Shown in pieces: positions 35,336 to 44,816 of a stretch of 59,074 nucleotides of DNA; position 1 is the first letter of the stretch; every line of letters begins with the position of its first letter. Made by a program: the position numbers and the translations under genes. Below the pieces are notes generated by a model. The model was not told the origin of the DNA. It was given only the letters and a program-made list of their open reading frames with translations, and searched no databases. The stretch lies in contig JAVKLI010000032.1 of NCBI GenBank assembly GCA_031539425.1, positions 1 through 59,074 on the forward strand. The letters run 5' to 3'. The DNA comes from UBA4416 sp031539425. GTDB taxonomy: Bacteria > Bacteroidota > Bacteroidia > B-17B0 > Aurantibacillaceae.

Positions 35336-38257
35336 ATGATTTTTTTTCGATTTTTATTTTTTAGTTTACTTTTTATAAGTTATTCTGTTTTTTCTAAATC
35401 TTTAAAACCACCCTTTCATTTAATAAAACCTTCGTTCAACCAAATACGTTGGGTAGATTCTGTTTATCAATCTTTAACTTTAGATGAAAAAATAGCCCAG
35501 CTTTTTATGGTACCCGCTTATAGCAATAAAAATAAAGAGCATCCTCCCGAAGAAACTAAAGAACTTATTGCTAAATACAATGTAGGTGGGCTTATTTTTA
35601 TGCAAGGAGGGCCAAAACATGAAGCGGCTTTAACAAATTTATATCAAAAACTAGCTAAAACACCTTTAATGATTGCTATGGATGCCGAATGGGGCTTATC
35701 CATGCGTATTGATAGCGTACCCAAGTACCCTCGACAAATGACATTGGGTGCTATTGCTAATGATTCATTAATATACGAAATGGGTAAACAAATTGGCATT
35801 GATTGTAACCACTTAGGTATTCATATAAACTTTGCACCTGTAGTAGATATTAACAACAACCCACTAAACCCTGTAATAGGCATGCGCAGCTTTGGCGAAA
35901 GTAAATATAATGTTACAAAAAAAAGCATGATGTACATGAATGGTTTGCAAGATGCCAATGTAATGACCTGTATTAAACACTTTCCGGGGCATGGTGATAC
36001 CGAATTTGATTCACATAAAACATTACCTACATTATCTTTTTCTCAAACCCGATTAGATACTTTAGAATTATATCCATATAAAAAATTAATTCCTGCTGGT
36101 GCACAGAGCATAATGATTGCTCATCTATTTGTTCCTACACTTGACTCTATAGCCAATGTACCCGCTTCACTTTCATCAAATGTGATAAATGGCTTAGTAA
36201 AAAAACAATTACAATTTAAGGGATTGGTATTTACAGATGCCTTAAATATGAAAGCTGTAAGTGATAATTATAAAAGTGGTGAGCTGGAATTAAAGGCTTT
36301 GATGGCAGGAAACGATGTGCTACTTTTTTCAGAAAATGTAAAAGACGGGATAGAAAAAATAAAAGCAGCTATACTGGATAGTATCCTTTTAGAAAAAGAG
36401 ATAGAAGAAAAGTGTAAAAAAATATTACACGCAAAGTATTGTTTTAAGTTGTATCAACTTCAAACGATTAACACAAATAATATAGTACAGCAATTAAACG
36501 CTACCGCTTCTCATACCTTAAATACTAAGCTTGCAGAAGCATCTATTACTTTATTGAAGAACACGAATAATATAATTCCTTTAAAATTATCAGATACAAT
36601 TCAAGTAGCGGAAGTAAATATTGGAGATAAAGAGACAAACTTATTTTCTGAATACCTGCATAAATACAAAGTGTTTAAGCATTTTAAATTAGCCTTAAAT
36701 GCAACTCAAATACAAATAGATACCTTAATAAATCAATTAAAAAAGTATCAACTCATTATTTTACAAATAAACAAAACAACATCTAAAATCTCTAATAATT
36801 ATGGGCTTTCTGATGCTTGCCTAGATTTTATAAATACAATTTGTGTAAATAAAAAAACCATTGTTTGCTTATTTTCTAACCCCTATTTAATAAATAAATT
36901 ACCAAAATTAGTAGATGCTCAAGCTGTATTAAGCGCATATGAATACAATGAATTTAGTCAAACAGCCGCAGTTCACGCCATATTTGGAGCCAACGCTATA
37001 AATGGTACCTTGCCCATTGCTACCAATATATTTTCATTAAGTACAGGAGTAAAACAGCCAAAAATTAATAATTATAAATTTGTGCAACCAATAGATTTAG
37101 GAATAAACACAATCACTTTAGCTAAAATTGATTCTATTGCCATGGCAGGAGTAAGTAGCAAAATCTATCCTGGTTGTCAAATTGTGGCTATTAAAAACGG
37201 ACAAGTCTTTTATCAAAAAAGTTTTGGTAAACTAACTTATGATTCCACGTCTAATAATATCAACAACAACACGCAATATGATTTGGCTTCATTAACCAAA
37301 ATTTTATCATCGGCATTAGCAATTATGAAATTGAATGATGATAAAAAACTAAATATTAATAAAACCTTAGGCTATTATTTACCAGACTTAAAAAAAACAA
37401 ACAAATATAAATTAAATATAGCGCATATACTAACACATCAAGCGGGCCTTAAAGCATGGATACCCTATTACCTTGAAACTTTTGATAAAAATAAAAAGTT
37501 AAGCGCCGTATTTTACTCAAAAAATTATAGCCCTATATTTAATATTAAAGTGGCAGATAGTTTGTATGTTATCAATTCAATAAAAGATTCTATTTATAAA
37601 TCATTTAACGCATCATCCATAGACCCTAAACCAAGGTATTTGTATAGTGATATTGGATATTATTATATGCTTAAGATAATTGAAAATGCTAGTAAATTAA
37701 GCTTAGATGAATATGTGAGACGCTATTTTTACAAACCATTAAATTTGAATGTAACTTATACACCTTTAAATTTACCATTTGATATAGCTCCAACGGAAGT
37801 AGATACTTATTTTAGAAATCAAAACTTAAAAGGTTATGTGCATGATCAAGGTGCTGCTTTACTTGGTGGAGTTGGTGGGCATGCTGGGTTGTTTGGTAAT
37901 GCGTTAGATGTGGCAATAATTATGCAAATGCTTTTAAACAAGGGGAACTACAATGGATTTGAATTTATAAAATCAAAAACAGTTGAAAAATTTACCGCTA
38001 CACAATTTAAAGGCAACAGGCGTGGTTTATGTTTTGATAAACCAGATAGTAAAGAAGGTAACGTATCTGAATTGTGTAGTTTTAGCAGCTTTGGCCATAG
38101 CGGCTTTACAGGCACTTTTGCCTGGGCCGACCCTAAAAATAATTTAGTGTATGTATTTTTATCTAACCGTACTTACCCTAACGATCAAATAAATAAACTG
38201 GCTAAAAGTAAAATTAGAGCGCAAATACACACGTTGTTTTACGAGGCAATTAAATAA
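35336..38257 (+). CDS. GH3 beta-N-acetylglucosaminidase (NagZ-like) fused to a serine beta-lactamase-fold domain
   Basis: The 973-residue protein has a signal peptide (1-~20). Residues ~50-380 form a GH3 domain with KHFPGHGDTEFDSH (Lys214, His219) and nucleophile Asp301 in FTDALNMKAVS. After a smaller GH3 C-terminal region, ~590-970 form a class C beta-lactamase-like domain with SLTK (nucleophile Ser652, Lys655), YSDIGYY, and HSGFTGT as the third motif. It probably trims peptidoglycan sugars and cuts or transfers peptide stems in the periplasm during wall recycling. The fusion is known in Bacteroidota, so its length is normal. Confidence 0.9.
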   Translation: MIFFRFLFFSLLFISYSVFSKSLKPPFHLIKPSFNQIRWVDSVYQSLTLDEKIAQLFMVPAYSNKNKEHPPEETKELIAKYNVGGLIFMQGGPKHEAALTNLYQKLAKTPLMIAMDAEWGLSMRIDSVPKYPRQMTLGAIANDSLIYEMGKQIGIDCNHLGIHINFAPVVDINNNPLNPVIGMRSFGESKYNVTKKSMMYMNGLQDANVMTCIKHFPGHGDTEFDSHKTLPTLSFSQTRLDTLELYPYKKLIPAGAQSIMIAHLFVPTLDSIANVPASLSSNVINGLVKKQLQFKGLVFTDALNMKAVSDNYKSGELELKALMAGNDVLLFSENVKDGIEKIKAAILDSILLEKEIEEKCKKILHAKYCFKLYQLQTINTNNIVQQLNATASHTLNTKLAEASITLLKNTNNIIPLKLSDTIQVAEVNIGDKETNLFSEYLHKYKVFKHFKLALNATQIQIDTLINQLKKYQLIILQINKTTSKISNNYGLSDACLDFINTICVNKKTIVCLFSNPYLINKLPKLVDAQAVLSAYEYNEFSQTAAVHAIFGANAINGTLPIATNIFSLSTGVKQPKINNYKFVQPIDLGINTITLAKIDSIAMAGVSSKIYPGCQIVAIKNGQVFYQKSFGKLTYDSTSNNINNNTQYDLASLTKILSSALAIMKLNDDKKLNINKTLGYYLPDLKKTNKYKLNIAHILTHQAGLKAWIPYYLETFDKNKKLSAVFYSKNYSPIFNIKVADSLYVINSIKDSIYKSFNASSIDPKPRYLYSDIGYYYMLKIIENASKLSLDEYVRRYFYKPLNLNVTYTPLNLPFDIAPTEVDTYFRNQNLKGYVHDQGAALLGGVGGHAGLFGNALDVAIIMQMLLNKGNYNGFEFIKSKTVEKFTATQFKGNRRGLCFDKPDSKEGNVSELCSFSSFGHSGFTGTFAWADPKNNLVYVFLSNRTYPNDQINKLAKSKIRAQIHTLFYEAIK

Positions 38258-38341
38258 AGCTTTGTGCTGTAAATTCAAAAAACAAGCATGATATTAGCAA
38301 CACCGAAAACAAAATAAAGCACATTATAAATCGCTTTCATT

Positions 38342-38370
38342 TTGATATTAAATTAGAAAGTATATTTTTG
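38342..38370 (+). promoter_or_regulatory. Promoter for the APC permease: TTG, 18-bp spacer, TATTTTTG
   Basis: TTG at 38342-38344 and TATTTTTG at 38363-38370 fit the Bacteroidota -33/-7 pattern with near-consensus spacing. The start codon is 32 bp downstream. This is the best promoter match I found in the window. Confidence 0.6.
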
Positions 38371-38401
38371 ATACTTTATTCATTAACTTAAATTACTCCA
38401 C

Positions 38402-39958
38402 ATGTCATTATTTAGAAAAAAATCTGTTACTGATTTATTAGCAGAATCTGCCAGTAGCGACGCTGGACTTAAAAAAACATTAGGCGCTTGGTCTTTATTA
38501 GCCTTAGGTATTGGTGCTATTATTGGTGCTGGTTTATTTGTAAGAACTGCTGCTGCCGCTAGTGAGGCTGCTGGGGCAGGTGTTACCTTATCGTTTGTTG
38601 TAGCAGCTATTGGCTGTGCATTTGCAGGCTTGTGTTATGCCGAGTTTGCTTCCATGATGCCAATTTCTGGCAGTGCATACACGTATGCCTATACTACTAT
38701 GGGCGAATTTGTAGCTTGGGTAATTGGTTGGTCATTAATTATGGAGTATGCCTTGGGTGCTGCCACAGTTTCTATAGCTTGGAGCGAGTACTTAAATAAT
38801 TTGTTGGGCGGCTCCATACCTTATGAATGGTGTCATTCGCCATTTGAGCATGTTAATTTATTTAAGTTTGTTGGCGAAGTGCCTACTGCTTTTGCAAATG
38901 CTACACATAACAATTTACTGATTATATCCGACGAAGTGGTAAAAACCATACCTAGTAGTTTATCACATTTAGTAATTATTCAATCGGGTATTATTAATTT
39001 ACCTGCAGTAGGTATTTTATTTTTACTTACCCTATTATTAATTAAAGGTACACAAGAATCTGCCTTAGTAAATTCTATTATTGTTTTTATAAAAGTAGCT
39101 GTAGTGCTTATTTTTATTTTTATAGGTTGGCAATTTATTAATTCATCTAATCACACACCTTACTTAATACCTCAGGGTACCATAGGGCATGAAGGAATTT
39201 TTAAATGGGGATGGGGAGGCGTTTTAGGAGGTGCTGGCATTGTATTTTTTGCATTTATTGGTTTTGATGCAGTATCTACTGCAGCGCAAGAAGCCAAAAA
39301 CCCTAAGCGTGATATGCCGTTTGGAATATTAGGTTCATTAGTTGTATGCACCCTGTTGTATGTGTTGTTTGCACACGTTTTAACAGGGGTTGCTAGTTGG
39401 AAAGAGTTTGCATTAGCTGGCAAAGAAGCTTCAGTTTCTTACGCCATTAATAAATATATGCAAGGCTTTGAATGGCTTGGTACTAGTGTTACTATAGCTA
39501 TACTAGCTGGTTTTTCATCAGTTATATTAGTTATGTTGTTGGGTCAATCAAGGGTATTTTATTCTATGTCAAAAGATGGTTTGTTGCCAAAAGTATTTTC
39601 TGATTTGCATCCAAAATACAGAACACCTTTTAAATCAAATTATATTTTATTTCTTTTTGTAGGCTTATTTTCTGCGTTTGTTCCTGGTAGCATTGCAGGC
39701 GATTTAACCTCATTTGGAACTTTATTTGCATTTATATTAGTGTGCATTGGTATATTAATTATGCGTAAAACCAATCCTGAAATTAATAGGCCATTTAAAG
39801 CCCCTTTGGTTCCTTTTGTGCCAATTGCAGGTGTATTAGTGTGCCTTATGATGATTGTAGCTTTGGATCAGTTCACATTAAAAGCTGCAGCGCTTTGGAT
39901 GGTATTAGGGTTTTTAGTATATTTTATTTATAGTAAAAAGCATTCTAAATTAAAATAA
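38402..39958 (+). CDS. APC-family amino acid permease, cationic amino acid transporter type
   Basis: The 518-residue protein has about 12-14 membrane segments and the APC start LGAWSLLALGIGAIIGAGLFV, in which GIGAIIGAG unwinds TM1 to bind the amino-acid backbone. Other features are CYAEFASMMPISGSAYTY in TM2-3, FFAFIGFDAVSTAAQEAKNP in TM6-7, and GQSRVFYSMSKDGLLP. It takes up amino acids with protons; the family branch suggests cationic or broad specificity. It has its own promoter. Confidence 0.92.
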   Translation: MSLFRKKSVTDLLAESASSDAGLKKTLGAWSLLALGIGAIIGAGLFVRTAAAASEAAGAGVTLSFVVAAIGCAFAGLCYAEFASMMPISGSAYTYAYTTMGEFVAWVIGWSLIMEYALGAATVSIAWSEYLNNLLGGSIPYEWCHSPFEHVNLFKFVGEVPTAFANATHNNLLIISDEVVKTIPSSLSHLVIIQSGIINLPAVGILFLLTLLLIKGTQESALVNSIIVFIKVAVVLIFIFIGWQFINSSNHTPYLIPQGTIGHEGIFKWGWGGVLGGAGIVFFAFIGFDAVSTAAQEAKNPKRDMPFGILGSLVVCTLLYVLFAHVLTGVASWKEFALAGKEASVSYAINKYMQGFEWLGTSVTIAILAGFSSVILVMLLGQSRVFYSMSKDGLLPKVFSDLHPKYRTPFKSNYILFLFVGLFSAFVPGSIAGDLTSFGTLFAFILVCIGILIMRKTNPEINRPFKAPLVPFVPIAGVLVCLMMIVALDQFTLKAAALWMVLGFLVYFIYSKKHSKLK

Positions 39959-39975
39959 ATTTCATATTTAGTTTT

Positions 39976-39983
39976 TACATTTG
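39976..39983 (+). promoter_or_regulatory. Candidate -7 box TACATTTG directly before a start codon
   Basis: TAnnTTTG ends only 5 bp before the ATG at 39989. If used, transcription would begin at or next to the start codon, giving a leaderless mRNA. Confidence 0.35.
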
Positions 39984-39988
39984 AGCCT

Positions 39989-40702
39989 ATGTTATTATCC
40001 ATTATTATACCAGCCTACAATGAAGAGCGTACACTTCATTTAATACTAAATAAAGTAAAAGAGGTTGAACTTATCAATCAAATAAAAAAAGAAATTATTA
40101 TTGTAAATGATTGTTCAAAAGATAAAACTGAAGAAGCAATTTTAAATTACCAAACTCTAAACCCAGCGCTTAATATAAAATATTTTAAGCAGGATTATAA
40201 CCAAGGTAAAGGCGCTGCCATACATAGAGGTATCAAAGAAGCTACAGGCGATTTGGTAATTGTGCAAGATGCAGATTTGGAATATGACCCACAAGAGTTT
40301 AATATATTGTTGGGGCCAGTGGTAAATGGCTTTGCAGATGTTGTTTATGGTAGCCGTTTTATGGGCGGAAAACCCCACCGTTGTTTGTTTTTTTGGCATA
40401 GCATCGGTAATAAATTTTTAACGTTTCTATCTAATGCCTGCACTAATTTAAACATTACAGATATGGAAACATGTTATAAAATGTTTAAAAGAGAGCTTAT
40501 TCAATCTATTCAATTAAAAGAAAAACGATTTGGTTTTGAACCAGAAATAACCGCAAAAATTGCTCGCATACCTAAGGTAAGAATATACGAAGTGGGTATC
40601 TCTTACTATGGGCGAACTTACGAAGAAGGTAAAAAAATTGGTTGGAAAGATGGCTTTAGAGCCATTATTTGTATCCTAAAATATGGGTTACTTAAAATGT
40701 AA
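39989..40702 (+). CDS. Dolichyl-phosphate mannosyltransferase-like GT2
   Basis: The 237-residue GT-A protein starts LLSIIIPAYNEERTLHLIL, with IVNDCSKDKTEEAIL for UDP/GDP binding, YNQGKGAAIHRGIKEATGD, and the metal motif QDADLEYDP, as in DPM1-type enzymes that make polyprenyl-phosphate sugars. There is no C-terminal membrane domain, so it is the soluble or peripheral class. It probably supplies a lipid-linked sugar to GT-C enzymes. Confidence 0.88.
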   Translation: MLLSIIIPAYNEERTLHLILNKVKEVELINQIKKEIIIVNDCSKDKTEEAILNYQTLNPALNIKYFKQDYNQGKGAAIHRGIKEATGDLVIVQDADLEYDPQEFNILLGPVVNGFADVVYGSRFMGGKPHRCLFFWHSIGNKFLTFLSNACTNLNITDMETCYKMFKRELIQSIQLKEKRFGFEPEITAKIARIPKVRIYEVGISYYGRTYEEGKKIGWKDGFRAIICILKYGLLKM

Positions 40703-40793
40703 TTTATAGGCACAATAATGCTTTAAGTTTACCAAACTTGATAATAAAAAAACTCAAACTAGATTATTAAAAATCTTAATTTCGGAACTTCTT

Positions 40794-41534
40794 ATGTATA
40801 CTTTATTTTTAAAAGAAATTCGTAGTTTTTTAACCTCATTAATAGGCTATGTGGTTATCGGTGTATTTGTTACAAGTATTGGTTGTTACATGTGGATTAT
40901 ACCCAATGAAAGTACAGGCTTTAATGTTTTAGAAAATGGCTTTGCTAATTTAGATGCTCTTTTTATTATAGCACCTTGGATTTATTTATTTCTCATTCCA
41001 GCCATTACTATGCGTAGTTTTTCCGAAGAAAAAAAAACAGGAACTATGGAATTGTTGCTAACACGGCCATTGTCTGAGCTACAAATTATTTGTGCTAAAT
41101 ATTTTGCAAGCGTTGTTTTAGTATTTATTTCTTTACTTCCCACGCTTATTTATTATTATTCGGTTTATCAGTTAGGTTATCCAAAAGGCAATTTAGACAC
41201 AGGAGGTTTGTTAGGCTCATACTTAGGTTTATTGTGTTTGGGTGCTGCCTTTGCTGCTGTTGGTGTTTTTGGTTCAATCATTTCTGATAGTCAAGTGGTG
41301 GCATTTATTACCTCACTATTATTATGCTTTTTATTTTATATCAGCTTTAATATTATCGCAGATTCGGGCTTGTTTGGAAAGTATGATTATACAGTTCAAG
41401 CTTTAGGTATGAATATCCATTACATTAGTATGAGTAGAGGGGTAATAGATACAAGAGATGTTGTTTACTTTGTTTCATTAATTATTGTATTTATTCAATT
41501 ATCACTCACCATTTTAAAAAGCAGAAAATGGTAA
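40794..41534 (+). CDS. gldF: Gliding-motility ABC transporter permease GldF
   Basis: The 246-residue protein has six membrane segments and the ABC-2 type start LFLKEIRSFLTSLIGYVVI, with SFSEEKKTGTMELLLTRPLS, the conserved coupling loop of GldF. In Flavobacterium, GldF, GldG and the ATPase GldA form a transporter needed for gliding. It overlaps gldG by 7 bp. The ATPase is not in the window, as usual. Confidence 0.9.
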   Translation: MYTLFLKEIRSFLTSLIGYVVIGVFVTSIGCYMWIIPNESTGFNVLENGFANLDALFIIAPWIYLFLIPAITMRSFSEEKKTGTMELLLTRPLSELQIICAKYFASVVLVFISLLPTLIYYYSVYQLGYPKGNLDTGGLLGSYLGLLCLGAAFAAVGVFGSIISDSQVVAFITSLLLCFLFYISFNIIADSGLFGKYDYTVQALGMNIHYISMSRGVIDTRDVVYFVSLIIVFIQLSLTILKSRKW

Positions 41535-43237
41535 CTAAAAGTAAATATTCTCAAAAAAATAAAGATTTGTTGAATTTGTTCAGTATTCTCATTTCTTTAA
41601 TACTACTTAATTTTATTGCCTTTTATTTATTTACCAGATTTGATTTAACTTCAGAAAAACGTTATACCATAGCGCCAGTAACCAAAAAAATATTAAACGA
41701 GTTAGATGATGTATTGTATGTAAAAGTTTATTTACAAGGTGATTTTCCACCACAATTTGCCAAGTTAAAAAATGAAACTAAAGAAATGCTTGATGAGTTT
41801 AGAGCTTATTCAAATAATAACTTAGCTTATGAATTTATCAACCCACTCGAAAATCCTAATAAAGAAGAGGTAAATAAATTACAAGAACAATTATATAAAA
41901 AAGGAGCTGGCATTATACCTGAGCAAATTGTAGATAAGAGCAATCAAAAAAAGCTAGAAATATTATTATGGCCAGGCGCCATATGTACCTATAAAGGAAA
42001 AGAAGTGATTTGGCAAATTTTTAAAAGACAAATCGGTTTCAATCAAGCTGTTAATGTTCATAATTCTATTCAAGAATTAGAATACAATTTATTAAACACT
42101 ATTAAAAAGCTGATACGCAATAAAAAACAAGAAGTATTGTTTTTAGAAGGGCATGGCGAACTGGATACCATACATGGCGTTGATTTTATGACCAGCGTAC
42201 GAGAATATTATAACATTGCCACTATTAATATTAAACAAAAACTACATGCCCTAAAAGGCGCTGACGCTTTGGTAATTTCCAAACCAGACTCTATGTTTAA
42301 CGAAAAAGATAAATACATTATTGATAATTTTATAATGTATGGTGGCAAGGTTTTATGGCTTATTGACCCTGTATTTACAAGCCGAGATACCATGGCTAAA
42401 AGAGGATTTACTTTAGCATTTAAAAATGATTTAAACATAGATGACATGTTATTTAAATATGGCGTGAGGTTAAACCCTGTATTAATTCAAGATTTACAAT
42501 GCGGGCAAATACCAATAAATATAGGATTTAAAAACAATCAACCTGATTTTAAAATGTTTCCGTGGACGTTTAATCCACTCATATTACCTACAGTTAATCA
42601 TCCTATTGTAAAAAATATTGACTTAATAAAAACTGAATTTTTAAGTACCATTGATACCATTGCAACTGAAAAAATTAAAAAAACCATATTACTTACCACC
42701 TCTAAATACACTAAAATACAGCAAACACCAGCGCGTGTTAGCTTAGAGTCGGTGCGTTTTAAACCCAACGAAAAACAATTTAAACAATCATATCAACCCA
42801 TAGCTTGTTTGTTAGAAGGAGTGTTTGAATCGGTTTACAAAAACAGAATATCGCCTACATTTATGAGTGATCCTAAATTTGGATATAAAGAAACAAGTGT
42901 AGCAACTAAAATGATTGTAGTATCGGATGGAGACATTGCACGAAACGAAATTCAAAAATCGTCTGGAATGATTTACCCAGTTGGGTTTGATAGGTTTACT
43001 CAAACACAATTTGCTAATAAAACATTTTTACTTAATTGTTTAAATTATTTGTTAGACGATGAAGGCTTATTACAACTGCGATCAAGAGAAGTTAAAATGA
43101 GATTATTAGACTCAAAAAAATGTGTTACTCAAAAATTAAAATGGAAATGGATTAACGTTGGTATGCCTTTATTAATTTTATTATTTTTTGCTTACGTACA
43201 ATGGCATATTAAAAAAAGACAATACAGCAGCTTATAA
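41528..43237 (+). CDS. gldG: Gliding-motility ABC transporter component GldG
   Basis: The 569-residue protein has one N-terminal membrane helix (~17-37), the conserved TSEKRYTIAPVTKKIL after it, a large periplasmic domain (FLEGHGELDTIHGVDFM, VLWLIDPVFTSRDT, VVSDGDIARNE) and a C-terminal membrane helix (~540-560). This is the layout of GldG. It is co-transcribed with gldF and probably with the DUF4340-like gene 6 bp downstream. Confidence 0.9.
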   Translation: MVTKSKYSQKNKDLLNLFSILISLILLNFIAFYLFTRFDLTSEKRYTIAPVTKKILNELDDVLYVKVYLQGDFPPQFAKLKNETKEMLDEFRAYSNNNLAYEFINPLENPNKEEVNKLQEQLYKKGAGIIPEQIVDKSNQKKLEILLWPGAICTYKGKEVIWQIFKRQIGFNQAVNVHNSIQELEYNLLNTIKKLIRNKKQEVLFLEGHGELDTIHGVDFMTSVREYYNIATINIKQKLHALKGADALVISKPDSMFNEKDKYIIDNFIMYGGKVLWLIDPVFTSRDTMAKRGFTLAFKNDLNIDDMLFKYGVRLNPVLIQDLQCGQIPINIGFKNNQPDFKMFPWTFNPLILPTVNHPIVKNIDLIKTEFLSTIDTIATEKIKKTILLTTSKYTKIQQTPARVSLESVRFKPNEKQFKQSYQPIACLLEGVFESVYKNRISPTFMSDPKFGYKETSVATKMIVVSDGDIARNEIQKSSGMIYPVGFDRFTQTQFANKTFLLNCLNYLLDDEGLLQLRSREVKMRLLDSKKCVTQKLKWKWINVGMPLLILLFFAYVQWHIKKRQYSSL

Positions 43238-43243
43238 CAACCG

Positions 43244-44275
43244 ATGAAAAAAAACAATCTTATAATGCTTTCAATATTGATAAGCTTATCCATTTTAGCA
43301 TTGATTATTTTTTTTAAAAAAACAAATTACAATACCATCAATAAAGACGAAATAAACTTTGCAGTTGAAGACACGGCAGCTATTGATAAAATTTTTATAG
43401 CCAATAAAAATAATGAACCCGTAATATTAGAAAGATTAGCTAGAGGCTGGGTGGTTAATTGCAAATACAATTGCTTTCAAAGTCCACTCAATTTACTTTT
43501 GTACACTATTAAAGCAGTAAAAGTAAAAAGCCCAGTGCCAAAAAGTCAAACAAACCATGTTCTTAAAGTCATGTCATCACAGGCTATAAAAATTGAATTT
43601 TATAACAAAAAAAATAAAATTAAAGAGTACTACGTAGGACACACTACACAAGATTATTTAGGCACCTATATGTTGTTACATAATACCGATGATAACAAAA
43701 ACTATGATACCCCCTATATAACCCATATTCCGGGGTTTGAAGGCTTTTTAAATACCCGTTATATAACCAACGAAGCTGATTGGAGAGATAGAACCTTGAT
43801 ATCCATAAAACCGCCACAAACTCAAAGCATCAAGTTGTTTTATTTACAAAGCCCCGACTCTTCGTTTCAAATAAATTTAGTAGACGCAAAAAAAATTACT
43901 GTAACAAAAGGTAAAAATATAAATATGTTATTTGATGACATTAAAACAAAACGATACCTTACTTATTTTATGGATTTAAATTTTGAATATCCTTTAGAAC
44001 ATAAATCTAAAGATTTAGACTCCTTAAAAAAGTTTGCTAAACCCTTTGCCACACTTCAAATTACTGATATTCAAAACAAAACCAAGCAGTTTGATTTTTA
44101 TTACAAACAAATTAATGTAAAAGATACCATGTTATTTACATTAAATAAAAAACATGATTCGGAAAGATTGTACGTAAAATTTAAAAACGAATTAAACCAA
44201 GAAGATTATGCAGTAATTCAATACTATAGTTTTGGTAAAATTTTTCAGTCGTACCGATATTTTTTAACAAAATAA
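43244..44275 (+). CDS. DUF4340-like membrane-anchored protein
   Basis: The 343-residue protein has one N-terminal helix (~5-24) and a periplasmic domain that begins FAVEDTAAIDKIFIANKNN ... WVVNCKYNCFQSPLNLLLYTIKAVKVKSPV, the pattern of DUF4340 proteins that follow GldG-type genes. It probably belongs to the same ABC complex. It has no catalytic motif. Confidence 0.75.
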   Translation: MKKNNLIMLSILISLSILALIIFFKKTNYNTINKDEINFAVEDTAAIDKIFIANKNNEPVILERLARGWVVNCKYNCFQSPLNLLLYTIKAVKVKSPVPKSQTNHVLKVMSSQAIKIEFYNKKNKIKEYYVGHTTQDYLGTYMLLHNTDDNKNYDTPYITHIPGFEGFLNTRYITNEADWRDRTLISIKPPQTQSIKLFYLQSPDSSFQINLVDAKKITVTKGKNINMLFDDIKTKRYLTYFMDLNFEYPLEHKSKDLDSLKKFAKPFATLQITDIQNKTKQFDFYYKQINVKDTMLFTLNKKHDSERLYVKFKNELNQEDYAVIQYYSFGKIFQSYRYFLTK

Positions 44276-44286
44276 TTAAATATAAA

Positions 44287-44811
44287 ATGAACACATTAAT
44301 TGAATTTTTTAAAATTATAATTCCAACCATATTAGCACTACTTGTAGCTTATTTAATTATTAATAAAATATTAGATAACGAAAAAAAAAGATTGGAAGCA
44401 GAATTAAAAAAAACAAATGCTCAAATTGTTACCCCCATTAAAATACAGGCTTACGAAAGATTTGTTTTATTACTTGAACGCATCCACCCTAACCATTTGG
44501 TATTAAGAATGCATCATGCTAAAATGACTAATAACGACTTACAAAAGGCATTGGTGCAAAGTGTCAAAAGTGAATTTGAACACAATTTATCACAACAAAT
44601 TTATGTTTCAAACAAAGCGTGGGAATTAATTAAAAATGCCAAAGAAGAAATAATTCAAATTATTAACATTACCTCACTTAAAGTATTACCAAATGACAAT
44701 AGTGGCGAATTAGCAAAACTGATTTTAAATGTGGTAGGAAATTTAAATAAAAAATTACCAAACGAAGTTGCCATAGAATTTTTAAAATTAGAGTTTACTC
44801 AAAACACTTAA
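44287..44811 (+). CDS. Hypothetical membrane-anchored protein, found before mutA
   Basis: The 174-residue protein has one N-terminal membrane segment (~5-27), then a charged helix (DNEKKRLEAELKKTN) and a helical cytoplasmic domain containing ERFVLLLERIHPNHLVLRM. I recall similar proteins before methylmalonyl-CoA mutase genes in Bacteroidota, but no function is known. It lies 5 bp before mutA. Confidence 0.7.
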   Translation: MNTLIEFFKIIIPTILALLVAYLIINKILDNEKKRLEAELKKTNAQIVTPIKIQAYERFVLLLERIHPNHLVLRMHHAKMTNNDLQKALVQSVKSEFEHNLSQQIYVSNKAWELIKNAKEEIIQIINITSLKVLPNDNSGELAKLILNVVGNLNKKLPNEVAIEFLKLEFTQNT

Positions 44812-44816
44812 TTACC

